A stretch of DNA of 64,000 nucleotides from Acidobacteriota bacterium (GTDB lineage: Bacteria > Acidobacteriota > UBA4820 > DSQY01). Below, piece after piece: positions 42,122-49,697 of this stretch. The position numbers and the translations under genes are program-made. The stretch is from the NCBI GenBank assembly GCA_021787565.1, contig JAJYLT010000006.1, positions 1 to 64,000 on the forward strand, written 5' to 3'. The notes beneath the pieces are model-generated. The model was not told the origin of the DNA. It did no database searches and was given only the letters and a program-made list of their open reading frames with translations. Each line of letters begins with the position of its first letter. Position 1 is the stretch's first letter.

Positions 42122-43431
42122 AACCCTGGTCGGATCTGCGCTTCGCCTTCATGAGAGGGGCCGGGCTGGACTGGGTGACGCGGCTCTCATCGGGGCCCCG
42201 CCGTCCGCGGACGCCCCGGGAGCCCTTCTTCGGGCCGCCGCTTCAGAGCCGGCACGAGCTGCGCCGGATCATGACCCGGCACTACGGCCTGGCCCGGTAC
42301 GTCAAGGGGGTGCGGCCCGTGGCGTGGGTCACGAGCGGGGCGCCGGTGGAGCTGCTCAGGGCCTTCGGCTGCTACACCCTGTATCCGGAGAACCACTCGG
42401 CCCTCTGCGGCGCGCGCCGCATGGGCCCCGAGCTCTGCGAGGTGGCCGAGGAGGCCGGATATTCCCTGGACCTCTGCTCCTACGCCAAGGTGGACCTCGG
42501 CCACGCCCTCTCGGGCAGAACCCCGGTGGGGAAGCTGCCGGCGCCCGACCTTCTCTTCTGCACCAACAACATCTGCCAGACCGTCCTCTACTGGTTCAAG
42601 ACCCTGGCCCACCGCTACCGCATCCCGCTTCTCCTCGTGGACACGCCCTACGTCCACGGCGAGCCGGACGAGGCCGCCCTGCGGTACGTGGGCGACCAGC
42701 TCCAGGCCCTGGTGCCCGAGCTGGAGCGCATCACCGGCGGCGATTTCAAAGAGGAGCGCTTCCGGGAGGTCCTCCTCTCCTCCCGCAGGAGCGCCGCGCT
42801 GTGGGGTGAGGTGCTTTCCACGCTCCAGGCGAGGCCAACCCCCATGACCCTCTTCGACGCCTTCGTCCACCTCGCGCCGGTGGTGGCTCTGCGCGGCCTC
42901 CCCGTCTGCGAGCGCTACTACGAGGGGCTCCTCAAGGAGCTGAAGGAGCGGGTGGAGAGGGGGGTGGCGGCGGTGCCGGGAGAGCGCCACCGGCTCCTGT
43001 GGGACAACATCGCCGTGTGGTTCGCTCTCCAGCCGCTCTCCCGCCTCTTCGCCGAAAACGGCTGCGCCCTGGTGGCGGGCACCTACACCCACTCCTGGGC
43101 CGAGCCCGCCGTGCGCATCGACGAGAAGGATCCATGGGGCTCGCTGGCCCGGGCTTACGGCCTCATCTTTCTCAACCGGGACCTGGAGAGCAGGCTGACT
43201 CTCATGGAGCAGATCGCGAAGGATTTCTCCGTGGACGGGCTCGTGCTCCACTCGGCCCGTTCGTGCAAACCGTACTCTCTCGGGCAATACGGCATTCAGC
43301 GCGCCCTGGAGGAGCGGCTGGGCATCAGGAGCGTGGTGCTGGAGGCGGACATGACGGACTTCAGGAGCTGGGCCGAGGCGGCGACGCGCACCCGGCTGAT
43401 GGCCTTTATCGAGTCCCTGGAGGTGGCGTGA
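42118..43431 (+). CDS. 2-hydroxyacyl-CoA dehydratase-family subunit (HgdA/BcrB-like, large)
   Basis: 437 residues. Family landmarks: VAWVTSGAPVELLRAFGCYTLYPENHSALCGARRM, quoted in part as SGAPVELLRAFG and YPENHSALCGA (first cluster Cys), then LDLCSYAKVDLGHAL, LLFCTNNICQTVLYWFKTLA, and near the end LVLHSARSCKPYSLGQYGIQ. These Cys positions ligate the [4Fe-4S] clusters of the dehydratase. Forms a heterodimer with the upstream product; radical dehydration or ring reduction follows electron transfer from the activase. The stop overlaps the activase start by one base (TGATG). Confidence 0.88.
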   Translation: MKPWSDLRFAFMRGAGLDWVTRLSSGPRRPRTPREPFFGPPLQSRHELRRIMTRHYGLARYVKGVRPVAWVTSGAPVELLRAFGCYTLYPENHSALCGARRMGPELCEVAEEAGYSLDLCSYAKVDLGHALSGRTPVGKLPAPDLLFCTNNICQTVLYWFKTLAHRYRIPLLLVDTPYVHGEPDEAALRYVGDQLQALVPELERITGGDFKEERFREVLLSSRRSAALWGEVLSTLQARPTPMTLFDAFVHLAPVVALRGLPVCERYYEGLLKELKERVERGVAAVPGERHRLLWDNIAVWFALQPLSRLFAENGCALVAGTYTHSWAEPAVRIDEKDPWGSLARAYGLIFLNRDLESRLTLMEQIAKDFSVDGLVLHSARSCKPYSLGQYGIQRALEERLGIRSVVLEADMTDFRSWAEAATRTRLMAFIESLEVA

Positions 43432-44216
43432 TGGCCTCCCTCTACGGCGGGCTGGACGTGGGATCCATGACGGCCAAGGCGGTTGTGCTTGACGCGGAGG
43501 GCCGGCTGCTGGGCTGGGGCATGGCCGACACCACCCCCCAGCTCGCCGTCTGCGGGCGCGAGGCGCTGGATGGGGCCGTCTCCGCGGCGGGGGCACGGAG
43601 AGAAGAGCTGGCGTTCGTGGTGGGCACGGGCTACGGACGCGAGGCCCTTCCCTTCGTCCAGAAGCGGGTGACGGAGATCACCTGCCACGCCCGGGGGGCC
43701 TGCGCCCTCTTCCCGGGCGCCGCCCTCGTGGTGGACGTGGGGGGACAGGACAGCAAGGCCATCAGGCTGGACGCCTCGGGCCGGGTGCTCGCCTTCGCCA
43801 TGAACGACAAGTGCGCCGCGGGCACGGGCCGGTTCCTCAACGCCATGGCCGCAACGCTCCGTACGGGCATCGAAGGGCTCGGCCCGGCGGGCAGCAACAG
43901 CACGCGCGAGCTGGCCATGTCCTCCACCTGCACCGTCTTCGCCGAGAGCGAGGTCATCTCGCTCATTGCCCGGGGCGAGGCGGTGCCCGACATCGCCCAC
44001 GCCGTGCACCGCGCCATGGCCAAGCGGCTCTCGGGGCTGGTCCGCCAGGCGGGCGTGGGGGAACCGGCCGTCTTCACGGGAGGAGGGGCACTCAACGTGG
44101 ATCTGGTCCGGTGCCTGGAGGAGTGCCTCGGCGTCTCCTTCCGGATCCCCGAACGCCCCCAGCTCACGGGTGCTCTCGGGGCGGCCCACCTGGCCCGGGA
44201 GGCTGCGGGAAAGTAA
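43431..44216 (+). CDS. Activase of the dehydratase (BadF/BadG/BcrA/HgdC ATPase)
   Basis: 261 residues, ASKHA-fold ATPase. GGLDVGSMTAKAVVL is the phosphate-1 loop, VDVGGQDSKAIRL phosphate-2, FTGGGALNVDLVRCL the adenosine motif. The two cysteines that bridge the [4Fe-4S] cluster across the homodimer are at C128 (NDKCAAGTGRF) and C167 (SSTCTVFAESEVISL), as in HgdC. It injects one electron per ATP-driven step into the dehydratase. The cluster in this family is oxygen-sensitive, pointing to anaerobic growth. Confidence 0.95.
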   Translation: MASLYGGLDVGSMTAKAVVLDAEGRLLGWGMADTTPQLAVCGREALDGAVSAAGARREELAFVVGTGYGREALPFVQKRVTEITCHARGACALFPGAALVVDVGGQDSKAIRLDASGRVLAFAMNDKCAAGTGRFLNAMAATLRTGIEGLGPAGSNSTRELAMSSTCTVFAESEVISLIARGEAVPDIAHAVHRAMAKRLSGLVRQAGVGEPAVFTGGGALNVDLVRCLEECLGVSFRIPERPQLTGALGAAHLAREAAGK

Positions 44217-44335
44217 GAAGTGAAAAGTGAAAAGTGAGAAGTGAAAAGAAAGCCGTGGAAAGCGGAGAAGCGATCATCGGGTGCCTTTTCCCTTCTTGCT
44301 TCTGACTTCTAACTTTTTACTTTTTACTTTTTTAT
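44217..44335. repeat. A/G-rich simple repeat with inverted T/C-rich partner
   Basis: AAGTGAAAAGTGAAAAGTG-type repeats (44218-44248) are followed after 50 bases by CTTTTTACTTTTTAC-type repeats (about 44298-44332). The tracts can pair into a long imperfect hairpin that may end transcription from the dehydratase operon. Confidence 0.6.
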
Positions 44336-44449
44336 CTTCCGCCGGGCTGCCGTATACTGAACACGGCCGCGGCACCGCCTCGATGGGTGCGTCTCGGCCT
44401 GGGGCTCGGAAAGCGGGAACACAAGCAGTCTGTGAAAGGGAGGTAGCGC

Positions 44450-46378
44450 ATGAAGTGCACCGTAACGTCTCTGATGGCCGCGGCGGTGGCGTCCCTCTTC
44501 TTGGCGGGGGCGTCCGTCCAAGCTATGGACCGATCCAAGATACCCGACCAGGACAAATGGGACCTTTCGGACGTCTATCCGACGGACGCCGCGTGGGAGT
44601 CGGCCAAGAAGGATCTCGAGAAGCGGCTCCCCGAGGTGGACCAGTACAAGGGCAAGCTGGGTAGTTCCCCGAAGGAACTGCTGGGCTGCATGAACCTCCT
44701 CTTCGACCTGAAGAAGGAGTTCAGCCGCCTGGCCACCTACGCCTCCCAGAAATCGGACCTCGACGTCCGGGACGCCCACGCCATGGAGATGAGGCAGTCC
44801 CTGGATCCCCTGGGCGCGGAGTTCGGAGCCAAGACGGCCTGGGTGGATCCGGAGATCCTGGAGATCCCGAGCGCCAAGATCGAGGCCTTCCTGAATGAGG
44901 AGCCCGGTCTCGCGATCTACAAGCCCGTCATCGAGGACATCATCCGCCTCAAGCCGCACACGCTCTCACCGGCCGAAGAGAAGATCATGGCCGACGCCTC
45001 GCTGGTATCGGGAACGCCCGATTCCATCTTCAGCGTCTTCTCGGACGCCGACAACCCGAGGGCCACGGTGACCCTCAGCGACGGCGAGACGGTCAAGCTG
45101 GACGCCTCGGCCTACACCAAGTACCGGGCCGTGCCCAACCGGTGGGACCGCGAGTCCGTCTTCCAGGCCTTCTTCGGCAACCTGGACCAGTTCAAGGGCA
45201 CCTACGGCGCCCTCCTGAACGGCGAGGTGGACAAGGACCTCTTCTTCGCCAAGGCCCGCAACTACAAAGACTGCCTCAGCTCGGCCCTCGACGGGCCCAA
45301 CATCCCGACGGTGGTCTACACCAACCTCCTCAAGAACGTCCACAAGAACCTGCCCACCCTCTGGCGCTACCTCAAGCTGCGCCAGCGGATCATGGGGCTG
45401 GACCAGCTCCGCTACTCGGACCTCTACGCGCCCATCATCAAGGAGGTGGACGAGAAGTACACGGTGGATCAGGCCAAGGACCTGGTCCTGAAGGCCGTGG
45501 CGCCGCTCGGCCAGGACTACGTGGACGTTCTGAAGAACGGGTACGCCCATCGCTGGGTTGACTTCTACCCCTCGCCGGGCAAGCACAGCGGCGCCTACAG
45601 CAACGGCGCGGCCTACGACGTCCACCCCTTCATGCTCCTGAATTTCAACGGCAGCTACGAGGACGTCTCGACGCTGGCCCACGAGTCGGGCCACACCATG
45701 CACAGCTACTACTCCAACAAGACCCAGCCCTTCCCCACGAGCGACTACACCATCTTCGTGGCCGAGGTGGCGAGCACGTGCAACGAGAACCTCCTCATGG
45801 ACTACATGCTCAAGCACACCGACAGCGACGCGATGAAGCTCTTCCTGCTGGGCAGCTACGTGGACAACATCCGGCAGACGCTCTTCCGGCAGGCGCAGTT
45901 CGCCGAGTTCGAGCTGAAGATCCACCAGATGGTGGAGAGCGGCCAGCCGCTCACGGGCGAGAACCTCAACAAGGCCTACGCCGGCATCATCAACGACTAC
46001 TACGGGGTCGACAAGGGGATCACCGAAATCAACCCGGTCTGCTACTCCGAGTGGGCCTTCATCCCGCACTTCTACTACAATTTCTACGTCTACAGCTACG
46101 CCACTTCCATCACGGCCTCCACGGCCATCTCGCAGATGATCATGGAGGGCAAGCCGGACGCCGTGAAGGACTACCGGAAGTTCCTCACCCTCGGAAGCTC
46201 CATGCCCCCGGTGGAGGAGCTCAAGGTGGCCGGCGTCGACATGACCACCGATGCCCCCTTCGACATCACCATGAAGGCCATGAACAGGGCGATGGACCAG
46301 ATGGAGGCCATTCTCAACAAGATGGACGCCCAGAAGAAGGCCGCCCCGAGCGGCCGCCGGAGCGAGAGTCGAGAATGA
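44450..46378 (+). CDS. pepF: Exported oligoendopeptidase F (peptidase family M3B)
   Basis: 642 residues. An apparent signal peptide (MKCTVTSLMAAAVASLFLAGASVQA) precedes an otherwise standard PepF: WDLSDVYPTDAAWESAKKDL, the zinc site HESGH at 411-415 (TLAHESGHTMHSYY), the third ligand region FVAEVASTCNENLL, and C-terminal YYNFYVYSYATSITAS. M3B enzymes cut short peptides and are usually cytoplasmic; a signal peptide implies periplasmic peptide turnover here. TATACT at 44352 may be the -10 box; an AGGGAGG precedes the ATG. Confidence 0.95.
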   Translation: MKCTVTSLMAAAVASLFLAGASVQAMDRSKIPDQDKWDLSDVYPTDAAWESAKKDLEKRLPEVDQYKGKLGSSPKELLGCMNLLFDLKKEFSRLATYASQKSDLDVRDAHAMEMRQSLDPLGAEFGAKTAWVDPEILEIPSAKIEAFLNEEPGLAIYKPVIEDIIRLKPHTLSPAEEKIMADASLVSGTPDSIFSVFSDADNPRATVTLSDGETVKLDASAYTKYRAVPNRWDRESVFQAFFGNLDQFKGTYGALLNGEVDKDLFFAKARNYKDCLSSALDGPNIPTVVYTNLLKNVHKNLPTLWRYLKLRQRIMGLDQLRYSDLYAPIIKEVDEKYTVDQAKDLVLKAVAPLGQDYVDVLKNGYAHRWVDFYPSPGKHSGAYSNGAAYDVHPFMLLNFNGSYEDVSTLAHESGHTMHSYYSNKTQPFPTSDYTIFVAEVASTCNENLLMDYMLKHTDSDAMKLFLLGSYVDNIRQTLFRQAQFAEFELKIHQMVESGQPLTGENLNKAYAGIINDYYGVDKGITEINPVCYSEWAFIPHFYYNFYVYSYATSITASTAISQMIMEGKPDAVKDYRKFLTLGSSMPPVEELKVAGVDMTTDAPFDITMKAMNRAMDQMEAILNKMDAQKKAAPSGRRSESRE

Positions 46379-46478
46379 TGCCGGAAGGCTCCTTCTTTGG
46401 ATAGGGACCAGGGAAACACCGAATAGCGCAGGCGGGACGGCCCCGTTCACCACGCCTGCCCGGAAGTCCACGGGGCGC

Positions 46479-46892
46479 TCAGTGGCCCTTGGCCGGCTTG
46501 TCCATGCTGAAGGGCCCGGGGCCGTTGGCGGCGACCATCAAGAGGCCGCCCATGATGGCCAGGTTCTTGAGGAAGTGGATCTGCATGTCCTGCCGCATGG
46601 CTCCCGTGAGCGCCCAAAAGTCATGGAAGATCAACGTGGTAGGAATGAGGAAGAGGAAGAGCAGGAGCGCTCCCCACCTGGCCTTGAATCCCAGCAGGAG
46701 AGAGAGTCCTCCCAGCGCCTCCGTGAGAAGGGCCAGCACGAGCAGCACCGGGACCGCCGGCATGCCCTTGGAGGCCATGAACTGCTCCATGCCCGAGAAG
46801 TGGGTGACCTTGCCGAAGGCCGAGAACAAGAAGATGACACAGAGCAAGGTCCTTCCGATCAGGGGGGCGTAGCGTTCCAGTGACCGATCCAT
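46479..46892 (-). CDS. DoxX-family membrane protein
   Basis: 137 residues, four membrane helices. LIGRTLLCVIFLFSAFGKVTHFSGMEQFMASKGMP (in part LLCVIFLFSAFGK), then LTEALGGLSLLLGFKARWGAL and FLKNLAIMGGLLMVAANGPGPFSMD are typical DoxX/YphA signatures. Family members are linked to thiosulfate oxidation or oxidative stress, without an agreed activity. GGAGTAAACC precedes the ATG. Monocistronic and convergent with pepF. Confidence 0.85.
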   Translation of the reverse strand: MDRSLERYAPLIGRTLLCVIFLFSAFGKVTHFSGMEQFMASKGMPAVPVLLVLALLTEALGGLSLLLGFKARWGALLLFLFLIPTTLIFHDFWALTGAMRQDMQIHFLKNLAIMGGLLMVAANGPGPFSMDKPAKGH

Positions 46893-47045
46893 GGTTTACT
46901 CCTTTGGGGGCTCGGTGCCCCCCTTGTGCTGCTTCACGCCCAGGCTGGTTGGCATGATCACCTCGTCGTAAGATCACATTAAATCGTTTCGACTTGAAAT
47001 ATAATCCCGGCCATCGCTGTCCCAAACCATTTCGCCATCGCGCTG

Positions 47046-47213
47046 GTGACCGTCTGGGCCATCGTCACGATCTTCGCCCTCACCATCCTGAACCTCAGGC
47101 GCTACGTCGCGGGGCTGGATAGGGCCAGGCTGCGCGGGGAGGTGCGGGAAATGCCCGATCCGATGATTCCTGCCGGGCCCCAACTCCCCCAACCGGGCCC
47201 CGGAGGGCTATAA
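47046..47213 (+). CDS. Possible small membrane protein (55 residues)
   Basis: GTG start; reads VTVWAIVTIFALTILNLRRYV and then AGLDRARLRGEVREMPDPM, one hydrophobic helix with a basic stop-transfer end and a Pro-rich tail. The hydrophobic reading begins earlier (from 47013) but without a normal start codon. TATAAT lies at 47000-47005. No ribosome site. Ends 8 bases before the next gene. Could be real or a remnant. Confidence 0.35.
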   Translation: MTVWAIVTIFALTILNLRRYVAGLDRARLRGEVREMPDPMIPAGPQLPQPGPGGL

Positions 47214-47221
47214 TAAGGCCG

Positions 47222-47662
47222 ATGAGCCGAGGTTCGACGACGTTCCCCGCCCTGATCTGGCTGCTGGTCCTGCTGGCGGTGGTGCTGTGCCTGCCGCTGC
47301 TCTTCCTGGGGGCGATCTTCGTCCTCTCGGCCTTCCACCCCGACGCGGTGGCGCAGGGCAAGAGCCTTCCCAGGGCGGCGATCGGCGGGATCCTCCTGCT
47401 GGGAGGCTTGCTGCTGGCGGCCCTGGCCGTGGTCCTCGCCCGCAACGCCACGCGGGGCGCCGGCCGGCCGGGGGATCTCTCGGGGGGCGTGGCCTCGGGT
47501 CAGGAGCCGCCGGGAGAGATCAATCTCAAGGCGCTCAACTGCCCTCATTGCGGAGGCCAGGTGGATGCCTCTACGGCGCGCCTGAATCCCGAGGGGACGC
47601 TCACCCTCACCTGTCCCTACTGCAAAGGCTCCTTCCTGATCCAGGAGGAGCCAAAGTGGTGA
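47222..47662 (+). CDS. Small membrane protein with C-terminal zinc ribbon
   Basis: 146 residues. Two membrane helices (about 10-36 and 52-72) are followed by a Gly-rich linker and a zinc ribbon, CPHCGGQVDAS...CPYCKGSFLIQEE. Function unknown; the same ribbon type occurs in two other proteins of this neighbourhood (48098-53643). TATAAT at 47209-47214 ends 7 bases before the ATG and no ribosome site is present, so the mRNA may be leaderless. It stands upstream of the Cys-tail/radical-SAM pair, separated by a tandem repeat. Confidence 0.65.
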   Translation: MSRGSTTFPALIWLLVLLAVVLCLPLLFLGAIFVLSAFHPDAVAQGKSLPRAAIGGILLLGGLLLAALAVVLARNATRGAGRPGDLSGGVASGQEPPGEINLKALNCPHCGGQVDASTARLNPEGTLTLTCPYCKGSFLIQEEPKW

Positions 47663-47670
47663 TCGCGGCG

Positions 47671-47977
47671 AAGCCGCGATCACCATCCTGAGGGCTTCTT
47701 CGAAGGCAGTCCCCGGAAGGATCGGGTGGTTCCGGGTGAAGAGGGTGGGCGACGACGCGGAGTAGATCGAAGCCGCGATCACCATCCTGAGGGCTTCTTC
47801 GAAGGCAGCCCCCGGAGGGATCGGGTGGTTCCGGGTGAAGAGGGTGGGTGACGACGCGGAGTAGATCGAAGCCGCGATCACCATCCTGAGGGCTTCTTCG
47901 AAGGCAGCCCCCGGAGGGATCGGGTGGTTCCGGGTGAAGAGGGTGGGCGACGACGCGGAGTAGATCGAAGCCGCTGC
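47671..47977. repeat. 99-bp tandem repeat, three units plus a partial fourth
   Basis: AAGCCGCGATC begins units at 47671, 47770 and 47869, and AAGCCGCTGCC starts a broken fourth at 47968. Units differ by one to three bases. 99 is a multiple of three, and both strands stay open through part or all of it: plus strand gives 32-codon frames each closed by TAG, minus strand reads straight through as a 33-residue repeat. No other function visible. Confidence 0.95.
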
Positions 47978-48097
47978 CCGTAGAAGGGCTTCCGTTGGAG
48001 GGAGAGCGATGGGGATGAATCGGCGGAGCGGCGCCCCGCCGCTGAGGGTACCGGGAAGGTGCGGCGAAGGCCGCCCGCTTCGGAGGGAAAAAAGATC

Positions 48098-49636
48098 ATG
48101 AAGAGACTGTTCGTGGTCCTGGTGGCCGTGGCGGTGGGCCTCGCTGTCCTGGCCGATTACCGGTTCGAGGTACCGCAGAACCGCAGCGTCGTCGAGGTGA
48201 ACCGCGACGCATCGATCACCATTCGGTACGCCATCACCTTCCGGAACCAGGGGCAGCCCATCGACGTCATCGACGTGGGCCTGCCCAACGGCCAGTACGA
48301 TCTGAAGGGGGTGACGGCGGACCTGGACGGGGCGACCCTGACGGATATCCGGCCATCCACCTACCTCCAGTACGGGGTAGAGGTCCATCTGGGCGACAAG
48401 GCCATTCCCGCAGGCTCCGAGGGAACGCTGCACCTCTCGGCCGTGGCCAGGGACAGGGTGTTCCCCGACAGCAAGGATTCCTCCTACGCCAGCCTGGAAT
48501 TCAGTCCCACCTGGTACGGCTCCCAGTACACCTCGGGGACCACTCTCCTGGCGTGCAGCTTCGTTTTCCCCGAAGGCGTGGGGCCCGACGACCCTCGTTA
48601 CCACGGTACGCCTTTCACTTCGGCCCGGGTAGAGCAAGGCCGGGTCATCTATACGTGGGACCTGCCGAACGCCTCGCCCTCCCGCCAGTACACCTTCGGG
48701 GCATCGTTTCCGGCCAAGGTCATGGAGCGGGTGGCCGCCATTCCGAGGGGGCCGGGGCCGACCGCCAGGATGGCGGCCGCGCTGGGGCAGCTCATCGTCG
48801 GCGCCATGCCCTGCTTCTGCATCGGGGGCTTCTTCGGCCTGTTCGTCCTGGTGATCGTCCGGTCGCGGCGCAGGCGGCTCCAATACCTGCCTCCCTCCAT
48901 CGGAATGGAGGGGGTCGAAGTGAGGAGGGGGCTCACGGTCCCCGAGGTAGCCGTCCTCATGGAGGAGCCGGTGGACCGGGTCATGGCCCTCCTGCTGTTC
49001 GGCATGATCCGCAAGAACCTCGTGAAGGTCGTGGGACGAGCGCCGCTGAAGCTGGAGCTGATACCCGGGGAGTCCCCGGCCGCGGACTACGAGCAGGCCT
49101 TCGCCAAGGCCATTCAGGACGACGGCCGGATCAGCGAGAAGGAGGCCACGGCCGTCCTCACGGACCTCATCAAGCGCGTCCAGGACAAGATGAAGGGTTT
49201 TAGCCGGAAGAAGAGCGTCCTCTACTACCAAGAGATCATGCGGAAGGCGTGGGAGCAGGTAGGGAGCCAGGACTACGCCCAGGCCTTCGAGTGGATGTTG
49301 CTGGACCGTGAGTTCGGCCAGCGGGCCGCACAGCGTTTCGGGAGCAACCCCATGCCGCTCCCCGTCTGGTGGGTGCCCATGTACACCGGCCATACGGCCG
49401 GTACCGCGGGGGGAGGGGTGCCCGCTCCGAGCCCCGTGGCGGCGGCCAACACCGTCGTGACGGGGCTGGAGGGGTTCGCCCACGACCTAGTGAACAGCGT
49501 CCCCGGCCTCGCCACCAAGGTCACCCAGCAGACGAATCCCGTGCCGCAGCCTTCGGGCCACACTTCGGGAGGAGGCTGTGCCTGTGCATGCGCTTGCGCC
49601 GGCTGCGCCTGCGCCTGCGCGGGAGGCGGAAGATGA
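48098..49636 (+). CDS. DUF2207-like membrane protein with a Cys-Ala repeat tail (proposed substrate of the radical SAM enzyme)
   Basis: 512 residues. Signal/anchor helix (about 3-20); an extracytoplasmic beta-rich domain (RFEVPQNRSVVEVNRDASIT onward, to about 225) of the DUF2207 kind; a membrane helix (about 232-262, CFCIGGFFGLFVLVIV); then a cytoplasmic part with a winged-helix-like segment (LTVPEVAVLMEEPVDRVMAL) and a helical domain. The last 22 residues are GGG-CACACACAGCACACAGGGR, with Cys at 494, 496, 498, 500, 503, 505 and 507. Codons for the Cys-Ala units vary (TGT/TGC; GCC/GCA/GCT/GCG), so the repeat is kept at protein level. The radical SAM gene follows by 61 bases. GGAGGG lies upstream of the ATG. 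Confidence 0.8.
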   Translation: MKRLFVVLVAVAVGLAVLADYRFEVPQNRSVVEVNRDASITIRYAITFRNQGQPIDVIDVGLPNGQYDLKGVTADLDGATLTDIRPSTYLQYGVEVHLGDKAIPAGSEGTLHLSAVARDRVFPDSKDSSYASLEFSPTWYGSQYTSGTTLLACSFVFPEGVGPDDPRYHGTPFTSARVEQGRVIYTWDLPNASPSRQYTFGASFPAKVMERVAAIPRGPGPTARMAAALGQLIVGAMPCFCIGGFFGLFVLVIVRSRRRRLQYLPPSIGMEGVEVRRGLTVPEVAVLMEEPVDRVMALLLFGMIRKNLVKVVGRAPLKLELIPGESPAADYEQAFAKAIQDDGRISEKEATAVLTDLIKRVQDKMKGFSRKKSVLYYQEIMRKAWEQVGSQDYAQAFEWMLLDREFGQRAAQRFGSNPMPLPVWWVPMYTGHTAGTAGGGVPAPSPVAAANTVVTGLEGFAHDLVNSVPGLATKVTQQTNPVPQPSGHTSGGGCACACACAGCACACAGGGR

Positions 49637-49697
49637 ACGGCCCGAAGGGAAGCAGGCCCGACGCGGTGCGCAGCAGCGAGGCCGAAGGGAGGATGCC

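Noticed and set aside
44966-46471. 501-codon minus-strand frame over pepF
   Set aside because: Opposite strand of an intact M3 peptidase; no motif and no ribosome site.
47671-47977. CRISPR array
   Set aside because: The 99-bp units are contiguous without unique spacers, and no cas genes occur in the window.
47102-49483. 793-codon minus-strand frame that includes the 99-bp repeats as a 33-residue repeat
   Set aside because: Most of it mirrors the Cys-tail protein gene. The repeat part is reported as a DNA feature; a repeat protein is not supported by a start site.
49577-49624. Microsatellite origin of the Cys-Ala tail
   Set aside because: Codons for both residues vary between units and the phase is kept, so selection on the protein is more likely than slippage.
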